Numbered from the stretch's first letter, positions 25,404-33,686 are shown. The stretch is 64,000 nt of DNA from Paenibacillus tritici (GCF_013204885.1 NZ_JABMKX010000003.1:186001-250000); one strand, 5' to 3'. Program-made: numbers and translations. The notes: a model not told the origin generated them from the sequence alone.

Positions 25404-25733
25404 ATGCGTATCTTACTAAACGACGGTTCCTCCCTTAGTATCAGGGAAGAAGATATATTGTATTTCTCCAACCATAAGAATACAATATTCGTCCATACGA
25501 AAGAAGGCGAATTTGTTCTCCCCACCACTCTTTCCGATTTATATGCAGCATACGGGGGCATAGGCTTTGAACGTCTTGACCGCAGTAATGTAGTGAACAT
25601 TGGCAATATTGACGGTTATGATTCGGAACGGAAGATCGTTCTGTTCAATCAAGGAGAACAATTTGCTACTGTATCAGAATCCAATGAATCCAGAATCAAG
25701 AAATACCTGAGTACACGCCAAACCGATGTATAA
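25404..25733 (+). CDS. Stand-alone LytTR DNA-binding protein
   Basis: The 109-residue protein consists of a single LytTR domain, the DNA-binding fold of AgrA, ComE and LytR regulators: EEDILYFSNHKNTIFVHTKE, LSDLYAAYG, FERLDRSNVVNIGNIDGYD and the C-terminal strand-helix region. No receiver domain precedes it, so it cannot take part in a phosphorelay. It starts 21 bases after agrD with a GGATGGGG ribosome site. It is the likely effector of the cluster, either controlled by membrane sequestration through the upstream membrane protein or acting as a simple autoregulator; both are inference. Confidence 0.88.
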   Translation: MRILLNDGSSLSIREEDILYFSNHKNTIFVHTKEGEFVLPTTLSDLYAAYGGIGFERLDRSNVVNIGNIDGYDSERKIVLFNQGEQFATVSESNESRIKKYLSTRQTDV

Positions 25734-25762
25734 AGGACTTATCTTCTGTCCTTAAAATGTCA

Positions 25763-25804
25763 AAAAAGAGCGATTCTCCGTTATTGGAGGATCGCTCTTT
25801 TTTT
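25763..25804 (+). terminator. Terminator of the agr-like cluster
   Basis: AAAAAGAGCGAT and ATCGCTCTTTTTTT enclose a second short stem (TCTCC/GGAGG). It has A and T runs on both sides and should work in both directions. Confidence 0.9.
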
Positions 25805-25842
25805 GGCTCTGAGAAATTTCACCTTTTGAAATGATTGGATGG

Positions 25843-26018
25843 TCCCCCGCTTAAACAGCGGAGAGAACGGAACGACCCGCGTAAAAGCGTCAGCGGTCGC
25901 CTTTGTCCCCGGATTTTCACCGCTAAGGAGAATCAATAAAATCTGGGGACAACAGCGACCCAAACAACGGTCCGTTTGCGGAGCGTCCATCCAAAGCGCT
26001 CCCGTCAATCCTACTCCC
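25843..26018 (+). repeat. Dispersed hairpin repeat, copy A
   Basis: This copy contains CCCGCTTAAACAGCGGAGAG, AACGGAACGA, the hairpin core GTCCCCGGATTTT with AAAATCTGGGGAC, and ACAACGGTCCGTTTGCG. It aligns end to end with copy B, which lies in inverse orientation 3.1 kb to the left, and in its core with copy C at 1888-2001. Confidence 0.88.
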
Positions 26019-26197
26019 CCTCTCCCCAACTCAAAATCAATTATTATCACATATTATCCAACTTATGTAAAGATAAATTCAGAGGGCGAATGACAGCAGA
26101 CGGATTTTCTTCCAGATGGTACCATTTAAATAGATTCGTATCCTTTGAATAGATATCAAGCGTTCCCTAACACTCTCAACCATGATGGAGGAATTCA

Positions 26198-26377
26198 ATG
26201 GAAACTTACTTTCATCCTTCTCCGCGCCCCTCATCACTTGAGCTATTGTCTGACGAACAATTAATAAACATCTATGAATTGGCGCTGGAAGCCAAGGCTT
26301 CACCTGACTTTATCCAAATTATCAAGAATGTCCTCACTGTACGGAATCTATCAGACAGAGATCATTACGATGCTTAA
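26198..26377 (+). CDS. sda: Sda-like inhibitor of sporulation histidine kinases
   Basis: Sda binds KinA-type kinases and blocks their autophosphorylation when DNA replication is perturbed. The ORF (59 codons) has a perfect ribosome site (GGAGG, six bases from ATG) and the Sda helical hairpin: SSLELLSDEQLINIYELALE followed by KASPDFIQIIKNVLTVRNL, matching LSDELLIESY and DFIELIENEI of B. subtilis Sda. An N-terminal extension (METYFHPSPRP) makes it longer than the usual 46 to 52 residues. It lies between the agr-like cluster and the SLH nucleotidase gene. Confidence 0.85.
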   Translation: METYFHPSPRPSSLELLSDEQLINIYELALEAKASPDFIQIIKNVLTVRNLSDRDHYDA

Positions 26378-26432
26378 CCTGTAGTGTTCCAGCCTTTGAT
26401 CATTCACTATCCAGTCCTACCCTGTTTGTATT

Positions 26433-26471
26433 AGTATGTTGGCCCGGTACTGCCGGGGTAACATACTTTTT
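26433..26471 (+). terminator. Terminator after sda
   Basis: AGTATGTTGGCCCGG and CCGGGGTAACATACT form a long stem followed by a TTT run. Confidence 0.85.
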
Positions 26472-26575
26472 GTTATGCTGAATTGTTTAATTTTTATGTT
26501 AATTTCAATATCTTTCCGCTATAATATTCATTGTGTTTGTTACCTATTTTGACAACAGAAGGGATGAAAGATTGC

Positions 26576-29203
26576 ATGAGGCATAATTTACAGCATTTGC
26601 TGCATAAAACGTTTCTATCTTCACTCGCACTTACTTTGACTGTGTTGCCCTTAGGCGGAATGTATGCGGCAGCAGCCCCAGCCGACTCCACGATGAAGCT
26701 GCGGATTATGGAGACTACGGATATCCACACCAACCTGCTGTCTTATGATTATTACAAAAGCTCCACCGCCCTTACAGTCGGACTGGCCCGGACCGCCAAT
26801 CTTGTGAAGCAGGCCCGCCAGGAGGCCGCCAATACGCTTCTCGTGGACAACGGAGATCTCATTCAGGGAACTCCGCTAGGAACGTACAAGGCGCTTGTCA
26901 GCCCCATCAAGGGCTCTGAGATCCATCCTGTATACAAAGCCATGAATCTGATGGGCTACGACGCGGCCACCTTTGGCAATCATGAATTCAACTACGGCCT
27001 GGATTATCTGGAGCAAGCGATCCAAGGTGCCAATTTCCCTTATGTTAACGCCAACGTGTATGTAGATGACAAAGACGGCAATCCCGATAACGATGTCAAC
27101 AAATACAGCCCTTATAAAATCATTACGAAATCCTACAAAGACGAAGCCGGCGGCGTACAGACGCTGAAGATCGGTGTGCTGGGGCTGGTAACTCCGCAGA
27201 TCACAGAATGGGATAAGAGCCATCTGGAAGGCAAAGTCATTACCAAGGATATTGTAGCAACCGCAGAGAAGTTCATCCCCCAGATGCGCGCTGCCGGTGC
27301 GGATCTGATTATTGCGATGACTCACTCGGGCTTCAGCGGCAATGCCCAGCCTTACGTTAAGGCAGAGGACGCTATTTTCCCGCTGAGCAAGGTTGCCGGT
27401 ATTGATGCTATTACCTTCTCCCACACGCACAAAGTCTTCCCTGCTGCCGACGAGAAGTCGCTGGATGTGCTCTTCAAGGATGCCTCGGGCAAAATCCTGC
27501 CCGGCGTTGACAATGCCAAAGGAACCATCAACGGTGTCCCTGCGGTTCAGGCCGGATACGGCGGCAGTAATCTGGGCCTGATTGATCTGACTCTGGAGAA
27601 ATCGGGCGGCAAGTGGAAGGTCGCTGCCTCACAATCCTCCACCAAAGCCATCTATGATGCCGTGGCCAAAAAATCTACGGTAGACGCAGATCAGGCCATT
27701 GTTGATGCCGTGCAGGCCGATCATGAGGCAACGATTGCCTATGCGAACAGTCCGATAGGTACGACTACCGCGCCGATCTACAGCTACTTCGGGCTGGTGC
27801 AGGATGATCCGTCGGTGCAGATCGTTACCACGGCGCAGAAACAGTATGTAGAGAAATACATCGCAGCCAACCTGCCGCAATATGCGGGTATTCCGGTTCT
27901 GTCGGTCGGCGCTCCATTCAAGGCCGGACGCAACGGACCGGAAGAGTACACAGACATTCCACAAGGGCCTCTGGCCATTAAGAGTGCCGGTGACCTCTAT
28001 CTGTACGACAATACCCTGAAGGCGATTCTGGTGAAGGGCTCGGTCGTCAAGGAATGGCTGGAGATGTCTGCCGGCAAATTCAATCAGATTGACCCGTCTA
28101 GAACAGAGGCGCAGGAGCTGCTGAACTCCTCCTTCGCGGTCTACAACTTCGACATCATCGACGGTGTAACGTATCAGGTAGATGTAACCAAGGCAGCCAA
28201 GTACAAGCCGGACGGCTCCGTGAATGACGCTTCCTCCAGCCGGATCATCAACCTGCAGTACAACGGCAAAGCGATTGATCCGAATCAGGATTTCATCATG
28301 GCCACCAATAACTACCGTGCAAGCGGCGGCGGGAACTTCCCTGGTGTCAAAGGCAGCAAATACATCATCGACTCACCGGATGAGAACCGCCAGATTCTGA
28401 TGGATTACATTACGGCGAGCAAGACCATTAATCCGTCCGCTGACAACAACTGGTCGATTGCTCCGGTCCCGGGTAATGTGAAGGTTACCTTCACTTCATC
28501 GCCTAAGGCGGAAGTCTATGCCAAGACAACAGATAATATTGCCTATACCGGCCAAATGGATGACAAAGGCTTCGGCATCTTCACCCTTGATGTAAGCAAA
28601 TCGGTAACCCCCGAGGTTCCTGTGACCGATCCGCCTGCTGAACAGCCGGCAATTCCTGTATTCACAGATGTTCCTGTGACGCACTGGGCGGCAGGTTACA
28701 TCAACAAGCTGGCTGAAGACAAGATCATCTCCGGCAAAACTGCCGATACCTTTGATCCGAACGGTCTGGTCACCCGCGCAGAATTCGCCAGTCTGCTGAC
28801 CAAAGCCCTGAAGCTGAAGGTCAATGTCTCAACAGCCTTCACGGATGTACCAGCGTCTGCGTGGTATGCGGGGGCCGTTGCTGCAGCGCATGAGAACAAG
28901 CTGGTTAGCGGTGTAACCGCCAATACCTTCGCTCCCAATCAGTCCATTACCCGTGAACAGATGGCCGTTATGGTGAAGCAGGGGCTTGATCTGCGCGCTG
29001 GCAAAATATTAACCGCAGGTGCAGCGCTCCACTTCAGCGATTCTGCCTCCATCAGCGCCTGGGCGACCACCGCTGTAGCCGTCGCTGCCGATAAGAAGAT
29101 TATTGCCGGACGCACAGATGGCAGCTTTGCCCCTAAGGCGACTGCTACCCGGGCTGAAGCGGCCAAAGTAATCTCCAATCTGTTATCTGCTTCTGTAAAG
29201 TAA
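26576..29203 (+). CDS. SLH-anchored 2',3'-cyclic-nucleotide phosphodiesterase / 3'-nucleotidase
   Basis: The 875-residue exported enzyme degrades extracellular nucleotides. In order it has a signal peptide (cleavage near GGMYAAAA), a calcineurin-type metallophosphatase domain (ETTDIHTNLL, DNGDLIQGTPL, TFGNHEFNYG, MTHSGF, FSHTHK), a 5'-nucleotidase C-terminal substrate domain (AGRNGPEEYTDIP, NNYRASGGGNFPG), and three SLH modules starting near FTDVPVTHWAAGYINKL, FTDVPASAWYAGAV and FSDSASISAWATTA. SLH modules bind pyruvylated cell-wall polymer, so the enzyme is held at the surface. The start after AAGGGA is the best of two nearby ATGs. The released nucleosides could feed the salvage genes at 0-3 kb. 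Confidence 0.92.
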   Translation: MRHNLQHLLHKTFLSSLALTLTVLPLGGMYAAAAPADSTMKLRIMETTDIHTNLLSYDYYKSSTALTVGLARTANLVKQARQEAANTLLVDNGDLIQGTPLGTYKALVSPIKGSEIHPVYKAMNLMGYDAATFGNHEFNYGLDYLEQAIQGANFPYVNANVYVDDKDGNPDNDVNKYSPYKIITKSYKDEAGGVQTLKIGVLGLVTPQITEWDKSHLEGKVITKDIVATAEKFIPQMRAAGADLIIAMTHSGFSGNAQPYVKAEDAIFPLSKVAGIDAITFSHTHKVFPAADEKSLDVLFKDASGKILPGVDNAKGTINGVPAVQAGYGGSNLGLIDLTLEKSGGKWKVAASQSSTKAIYDAVAKKSTVDADQAIVDAVQADHEATIAYANSPIGTTTAPIYSYFGLVQDDPSVQIVTTAQKQYVEKYIAANLPQYAGIPVLSVGAPFKAGRNGPEEYTDIPQGPLAIKSAGDLYLYDNTLKAILVKGSVVKEWLEMSAGKFNQIDPSRTEAQELLNSSFAVYNFDIIDGVTYQVDVTKAAKYKPDGSVNDASSSRIINLQYNGKAIDPNQDFIMATNNYRASGGGNFPGVKGSKYIIDSPDENRQILMDYITASKTINPSADNNWSIAPVPGNVKVTFTSSPKAEVYAKTTDNIAYTGQMDDKGFGIFTLDVSKSVTPEVPVTDPPAEQPAIPVFTDVPVTHWAAGYINKLAEDKIISGKTADTFDPNGLVTRAEFASLLTKALKLKVNVSTAFTDVPASAWYAGAVAAAHENKLVSGVTANTFAPNQSITREQMAVMVKQGLDLRAGKILTAGAALHFSDSASISAWATTAVAVAADKKIIAGRTDGSFAPKATATRAEAAKVISNLLSASVK

Positions 29204-29211
29204 ACATTCCA

Positions 29212-30009
29212 ATGAACAGATTACAAGGAAAAATCGCTGTAGTCACAGGGGCGAGCCGTCCCGGCGGAATCGGGGCGGCCATCTGCCGGGCATTGGCCGC
29301 TGAAGGAGCCAGCCTATTTTTCACCCATCTGTATGACTATGATCAAAGCAATAATCCAAGTGATGCCGATGAAAGCTGGCCTGAGCTTTTCGCTAAGGAG
29401 CTGCGCCAATTCGGTGTACAAGCTGAACATATGAAGCTGGATCTTGCCATGCCGGGTGCAGGCTCCTTACTGCTGGACGAAGCCAGCCAAGCACTGGGTT
29501 CTCCGACCATACTCGTCAACAATGCCGCGTATAGCGTCGATGCAGATTTCAGGCAATTGAACGAGGCGCTCATCGACGCACACTGTGCGGTGAATATCCG
29601 GGGAACATTCATGTTATCCGCAGAATTCGCCCGCAGGTTCGAGGCAGAACACACTTCCTCTTCCTCCCCCGGCACGTTCGGCGGACGAATTATTAACCTG
29701 ACTTCTGGTCAGGGGAAGGGGCCGATGCCCGGAAACCTTGCTTATGCTGCTACCAAAGGCGCCATCTCTGTTTTCACCGAATCTCTGGCCGCAGAGCTGG
29801 CACCGCTTGGCATCACCGTAAATGCTGTGGATCCCGGACCCACCGACTCCGGCTGGATGTCTGATGAGGTCAAGCAAGCGCTGCTGCCCCAATTCCCAAT
29901 GGGCCGGATCGGTATTCCTGAAGATGCAGCACGCCTGATCACTTTTCTCGCCAGCGATGATGCCGGGTGGATTACCGGTCAGATCATTCACTCCAGAGGC
30001 GGTTTTTAA
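29212..30009 (+). CDS. SDR-family oxidoreductase
   Basis: This 265-residue classical short-chain dehydrogenase has the cofactor motif TGASRPGGIGAA, the NNAAYS structural motif, the catalytic Ser in NLTSGQGKGP and the YAATK active site. PGPTDSGWMSDEV and WITGQIIHSRGGF are typical C-terminal features. It starts only eight bases after the nucleotidase stop and has no clear ribosome site, so it may rely on translational coupling. An unusual inserted loop (YDYDQSNNPSDADES) follows the second strand. Substrate unknown; related proteins are annotated as 3-oxoacyl-ACP reductase-like. Confidence 0.88.
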   Translation: MNRLQGKIAVVTGASRPGGIGAAICRALAAEGASLFFTHLYDYDQSNNPSDADESWPELFAKELRQFGVQAEHMKLDLAMPGAGSLLLDEASQALGSPTILVNNAAYSVDADFRQLNEALIDAHCAVNIRGTFMLSAEFARRFEAEHTSSSSPGTFGGRIINLTSGQGKGPMPGNLAYAATKGAISVFTESLAAELAPLGITVNAVDPGPTDSGWMSDEVKQALLPQFPMGRIGIPEDAARLITFLASDDAGWITGQIIHSRGGF

Positions 30010-30032
30010 CCAAACCGCAGCCGCATCGGACG

Positions 30033-30075
30033 CCAAAAAGCCATCCTCCGCATCAGTGCGGGGATGGCTTTTTGG
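30033..30075. terminator. Bidirectional terminator between SDR and the orphan gene
   Basis: CCAAAAAGCCATCC and GGATGGCTTTTTGG form a 14-base stem with A and T runs on both flanks, placed between convergent genes. Confidence 0.92.
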
Positions 30076-30085
30076 GATATACGGT

Positions 30086-30394
30086 CTATTCGATAATTTC
30101 TGTCTTGAAGACATTCTCCAGCTTACCGCCGAGCCGCTTCTTGAGGGGAACCTTGATATCGCGTCCCAGCTCCTTGAAGAAGGTCTCTGCATCGCATTTC
30201 ACGTTCTGGGCCAAGGCAATAACGGTTCCGTCGCCAACGATATTCTGGTTCACTTCAAGCGGTACATCCACTTCAATATCGTATTTTTTGCTAAGCGTCT
30301 TGATGTATCTTGCAAAAATCTCCAGCAGCTCATCGTTATTAAAATTCTCGATTGCAGCTTTTCCTTTGCTGGTAAACTTCATATTGATTCTCAT
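30086..30394 (-). CDS. Orphan 102-residue protein downstream of XRE regulator
   Basis: The product is mostly polar with pattern MKFTSKGKAAIENFNNDELL, EIFARYIKTLSKKYDIEVDV and KVPLKKRLGGKLENVFKTEI. It has a good ribosome site (AAAGGGG). No family was recognised. It follows the XRE-type regulator on the same strand after about 120 bases, and the pair is isolated by terminators and divergent promoters. Such pairs are common in phage-derived or toxin-antitoxin-like units, but nothing in the sequence proves that here. Confidence 0.6.
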   Translation of the reverse strand: MRINMKFTSKGKAAIENFNNDELLEIFARYIKTLSKKYDIEVDVPLEVNQNIVGDGTVIALAQNVKCDAETFFKELGRDIKVPLKKRLGGKLENVFKTEIIE

Positions 30395-30513
30395 GTTTCG
30401 TATCCCCTTTTCTGTCTAACCATTTGTAGTTTGTTTATGGATCAAGATGAATAGATGGCTGCAAGAAAGGGCAACATTATTCATTTTTGAAGCTAGCTAA
30501 GCCAGGCCCTTCT

Positions 30514-31173
30514 TTACTTATATACGCCCTTGATCTGCTGAACTTTGAACTGGGCGAATTCCTTCAAGGACTGAATAACCAGATCCTGTTCCTCTTCCTT
30601 CAGCTCATAAATGCCTTCACGCAGCCATTCTCCGAATAAGTACGCTTGGCGGCCCTGACGAGGCTGTCGGCGCAAGCTGTCCAGACTTCCTTCGAACTTA
30701 TCGTTCAGCACATCGGTCAGGTTGTATTTCTCGATCTTCTCTATTACCATTCCTGCCCCATATTCCGTTTCATAAACGATAACTTCGTCAGAATCAAAGG
30801 AAACGTATGACGTTTCTTTGTCTTCCTTCGCCCGGAATTCCTTCAGCTTGTTGAACGCCGTTTCGTAAATGTAATCCTGGGACTGATTATGCTGTGGCAG
30901 CTTATATCCCTGCTTGAGCGTCTTGATGTATTCAATATCAGGCATATAATCTGCCAGATGATACATCCGGTTCTTAAGATCCCCACCAAGTGCCTCAATG
31001 ATCTTATCGAGGTTATCCTTCAGCGGAATACTCTCCCCCCGTTCAATCTTACTGAGCTGTGAATAGCTGATGCCGCTCTTCTCTTCAAGCCCCCTTAGGG
31101 TTAATCCTCGGGCTTTGCGGAAGTGCCGGATGAAATTCCCCAGCTCATCGGGGTAATTATCGAAATCGTTCAT
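30514..31173 (-). CDS. XRE-family transcriptional regulator with C-terminal extension
   Basis: Residues about 8-65 form a Cro/C1 helix-turn-helix (LGNFIRHFRKARGLTLRGLE, SGISYSQLSKIERGE). The remaining 150 residues are charged and unrecognised (YIYETAFNKLKEFRAKEDKE, LRRQPRQGRQAYLFGEWLREG). ATG at 31173 was chosen because AGGTGG lies at good distance; a GTG three codons earlier is possible. An inverted repeat of ACACAA/TTGTGT type at 31199-31242 lies just upstream and may be its own operator. Partner and targets are unknown. Confidence 0.82.
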   Translation of the reverse strand: MNDFDNYPDELGNFIRHFRKARGLTLRGLEEKSGISYSQLSKIERGESIPLKDNLDKIIEALGGDLKNRMYHLADYMPDIEYIKTLKQGYKLPQHNQSQDYIYETAFNKLKEFRAKEDKETSYVSFDSDEVIVYETEYGAGMVIEKIEKYNLTDVLNDKFEGSLDSLRRQPRQGRQAYLFGEWLREGIYELKEEEQDLVIQSLKEFAQFKVQQIKGVYK

Positions 31174-31198
31174 AAGAGCCACCTCTACCTATATCATA

Positions 31199-31242
31199 AC
31201 ACAAGACAACAATTTGTGTTTCATAATAACAATTGTTTGTGT
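31199..31242 (-). promoter_or_regulatory. Inverted repeat upstream of the XRE regulator
   Basis: ACACAAGACAACAATT and AACAATTGTTTGTGT are related and inverted, with outer arms ACACAA/TTGTGT at 31199-31204 and 31237-31242. The position 25-70 bases before the start codon suits an autoregulatory operator. Confidence 0.55.
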
Positions 31243-31345
31243 AAATTCTTTGGACGAGAATCATTAAATCCCCGGGATGGCCCCTTAAGTACAATATATG
31301 CGCTGGCACCCCGCTCTAATTGTATGGATGTAATTTCCATAATTG

Positions 31346-31361
31346 AGAACAGGTTTGTTCT
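31346..31361 (+). promoter_or_regulatory. Perfect dyad AGAACA-N4-TGTTCT
   Basis: A perfect six-base inverted repeat with a four-base spacer lies about 85 bases upstream of the 31445 gene. It looks like a repressor operator; it differs from the LexA box of Bacillus (CGAAC-N4-GTTCG). Confidence 0.5.
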
Positions 31362-31444
31362 GATTTCCTTATTCTCTCAAATACGTCCCATTCTTATCCG
31401 ATAAAAACTAATGTAAACATAAAACCACAACTGGAGGAATGTTC

Positions 31445-31816
31445 ATGTCTTACACAATGGAAGTCAATGTTGCCAAAAACCAGGTGATCGTTAGAGCTTA
31501 TGGACTTACAGAAAGTGACGTACCTGCATACATATCCGATTTCGAGAACGCGCTGCAGAAGCTGAAGCCAGGATTCACCGGAGTAACCGATGTAACGGGT
31601 TCCCCGACAGTACTCTCGCCTGAAGTAGCCGCTCTGCTCGCCCCCACCGGTGACCGCGCTATTGAGGCAGGGGTTGGCGGCTGGGTATACGTCGCAGACT
31701 CCCCGGTATGGAAAATGCAAATGAAGCGATTGTTCGGCAAATTCGCCGTTCATTACCCTACCTACGAAGAAGCCGATGCTTACCTGAACAGCCTGGGCAA
31801 CCAGGCGGTTAATTGA
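31445..31816 (+). CDS. Unknown soluble protein, 123 residues
   Basis: The ORF has a strong ribosome site (GGAGG) and reads as a compact alpha/beta protein: YTMEVNVAKNQVIVRAYGLT, a helix (DVPAYISDFENALQKLK), FTGVTDVTGSPTVLSPEV, GGWVYVADSPVWKMQMKRLF and a C-terminal helix. The alternation of strand and helix and the mid-protein GVTDVTG loop recall STAS/SpoIIAA-like folds, but this is only an impression. It is monocistronic with its own terminator. Confidence 0.7.
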   Translation: MSYTMEVNVAKNQVIVRAYGLTESDVPAYISDFENALQKLKPGFTGVTDVTGSPTVLSPEVAALLAPTGDRAIEAGVGGWVYVADSPVWKMQMKRLFGKFAVHYPTYEEADAYLNSLGNQAVN

Positions 31817-31900
31817 GAGATAGAACAGGGTAATTGAGACATACGCGAATTTGTATGGAGCTGGAGCAGGAATTAATTGAAAAAGTTAATATCATTGCAT

Positions 31901-31941
31901 ACAACTAAGCCCCTAAGAGGATGTCTCAGGGGCTTAGTTGT
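31901..31941 (+). terminator. Terminator after the 31445 gene
   Basis: ACAACTAAGCCCCT and AGGGGCTTAGTTGT form a 14-base stem with a loop of 13 bases; T-rich sequence follows. Confidence 0.85.
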
Positions 31942-32262
31942 TATAATTAAAATTCCTTTTCTGAATCATAAATTACATTTCCTGATTTAACAGCCAATCC
32001 GGTAACAAGCTGCTATAGATTCCACATGTAATGACCCAGGTGTTTTTTGAAAAAAGCCACTCACGAATGGGACCTATGTTAGCATACCAAACCTGAAACT
32101 GGCTCTCTAAGAGGTAGGAGTGTAAGGGATTGATTGGTATTAATAACTGGGTGGTGCCAGCTATGCTTGCGTCGCCTTTTTCATATTTAAAATTTAAAAT
32201 TTGGAATTTTAGCATTTTTTCTTTTATTATATAATAAATAACATCTTCTAGGAGTCAGAACC
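31942..32262. other. AT-rich intergenic region
   Basis: No gene is supported here. The last 80 bases are very AT-rich (around TATATAATAAATAACATC at 32229) and should contain the promoter of the 32263 gene. A minus-strand ORF of 80 codons exists (31973-32215) but has no ribosome site. Confidence 0.5.
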
Positions 32263-32646
32263 ATGGACAAAATGAAAAAAGAGTTGGTATTAAATCTTTT
32301 GGGTGTTTCCTTAGTACTAAGTTTATTGTATAGTTTTTTAATTGTGAATGTAGATAATCAATTAGTGACTGAAGCACCATACGTAAGTGATCCTGGTGGA
32401 GCAGTTATATTCGTGTATTTCTTTCTAATATTATACGTAATGCATCTTGTAATTAGCTTAGTTGGCTTTGCTGTTAAAAAAAGTACTAAGAGTTCTTTGT
32501 TTAAGAGACTCTTCTTTTTTAATGTCATAGGGCTAATTATAATTGGAATCGTTTATTTTATTGTTAAAGAAGGAATCGTATTCTTTTTGATTTTTTCTCT
32601 CGCCGTATACTCTCTAATCTCTGTAATCAATCATCGTATGGACTAA
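32263..32646 (+). CDS. Small four-helix membrane protein
   Basis: The 127-residue product has four predicted membrane helices (LLGVSLVLSLLYSFLIV, VIFVYFFLILYVMHLVISL, LFFFNVIGLIIIGIVYFIV and VFFLIFSLAVYSLISVI). AGGAG lies eight bases upstream of ATG. The gene is markedly AT-rich, like the agr-like cluster, which suggests acquisition. No family was recognised. Confidence 0.7.
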   Translation: MDKMKKELVLNLLGVSLVLSLLYSFLIVNVDNQLVTEAPYVSDPGGAVIFVYFFLILYVMHLVISLVGFAVKKSTKSSLFKRLFFFNVIGLIIIGIVYFIVKEGIVFFLIFSLAVYSLISVINHRMD

Positions 32647-32867
32647 TTGTCCGCAGTACAATTTTAATGTTTGCTCATAACTTGCCAATAAAAAACCGCC
32701 TTTTATTGGATTTTTGGAAACCCAATAAATAGCGGTATATATAGCTCATGGTAAAAAACATTTATCGGTTTAAATTGACCATTTTCCGATGTATATCGGT
32801 ATTCTTGCATTACCTCAAATATCGAAATCCCCCATTAAACCCTTCACTTATCCTTATCCTAACCCTT

Positions 32868-33686
32868 TCAAGACACCTTATGCTCAATGCGCAGCTTGTC
32901 GGCTACCATGGCAATAAATTCCGAGTTAGTTGGCTTGGATTTGGAGATATTAATGGTATAGCCGAACAGGAGGGAGATGCTGTCGATGTTGCCGCGCGTC
33001 CAGGCGACTTCAATCGCATGACGGATGGCGCGCTCTACACGGGATGGCGTTGTCTTGAATTTCTCGGCAATGGCAGGATATAGCGTCTTGGTAATGGCTC
33101 CAAGGATCTCAATATTATTATAGACCATGGTGATGGCTTCACGCAGGTACTGGTATCCTTTGATATGGGCAGGTACGCCGATTTCATGAATGATCGAGGT
33201 GATGTTGGCATCCAGATTCTTGCCTTTGGACAGCGGAACCACATTACTGGAAGATCTGGAAGAAGAGTAGCCGGACATGCTTGCAGAAGTGCTCATGCTG
33301 CCCTGTGTGCCCACAAGCTGACGCACCCGGTTCGCCAGAACCTCCATATCAAACGGTTTCAGAATATAATAAGAAGCTCCAAGCTGAACGGCCCGTTGGG
33401 TAATATTCTCCTGTCCGAAGGCGGTCAGCATAATGATCTTGGGTTGAGGGTTCAGATCCATATCACGCAGGCGTTCCAGAACGCCAAGGCCGTCCAGATG
33501 TGGCATAATGATATCTAGAATAAGGACATCGGGAATTTTGCGCGCTCCGCTAAGCATTTGAAGCACTTCTTCCCCATTATAGGCGATGCCTGTCACGGTC
33601 ATATCTTCTTGTTCGGTAATGTACTCGGCAAGCAAGTTCGTGAACTCCCTGTTATCATCGGCCAACAATATTTCAATATTCTGCAC
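32868..33686 (-). CDS. spo0A: Sporulation master regulator Spo0A
   Basis: Spo0A is the phosphorelay response regulator that triggers sporulation. The 272-residue protein has an N-terminal receiver ([11 protein letters not shown] acidic pocket, phosphoacceptor Asp in LILDIIMPH, Thr in MLTAFG, Lys in LKPFD), a Ser-rich hinge ([17 protein letters not shown]) and the C-terminal DNA-binding domain with [15 protein letters not shown] and the recognition region [18 protein letters not shown] at 33686 was chosen because AGGAGG lies nine bases upstream; the in-frame ATG before it overlaps that site. It follows spoIVB on the same strand. Several 0A boxes precede it. Confidence 0.96.
   Translation of the reverse strand: MQNIEILLADDNREFTNLLAEYITEQEDMTVTGIAYNGEEVLQMLSGARKIPDVLILDIIMPHLDGLGVLERLRDMDLNPQPKIIMLTAFGQENITQRAVQLGASYYILKPFDMEVLANRVRQLVGTQGSMSTSASMSGYSSSRSSSNVVPLSKGKNLDANITSIIHEIGVPAHIKGYQYLREAITMVYNNIEILGAITKTLYPAIAEKFKTTPSRVERAIRHAIEVAWTRGNIDSISLLFGYTINISKSKPTNSEFIAMVADKLRIEHKVS

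Noticed and set aside
31973..32215. Minus-strand 80-codon frame in an AT-rich gap
   Set aside because: No ribosome site; composition like non-coding AT-rich DNA; overlaps the likely promoter of the 32263 gene.
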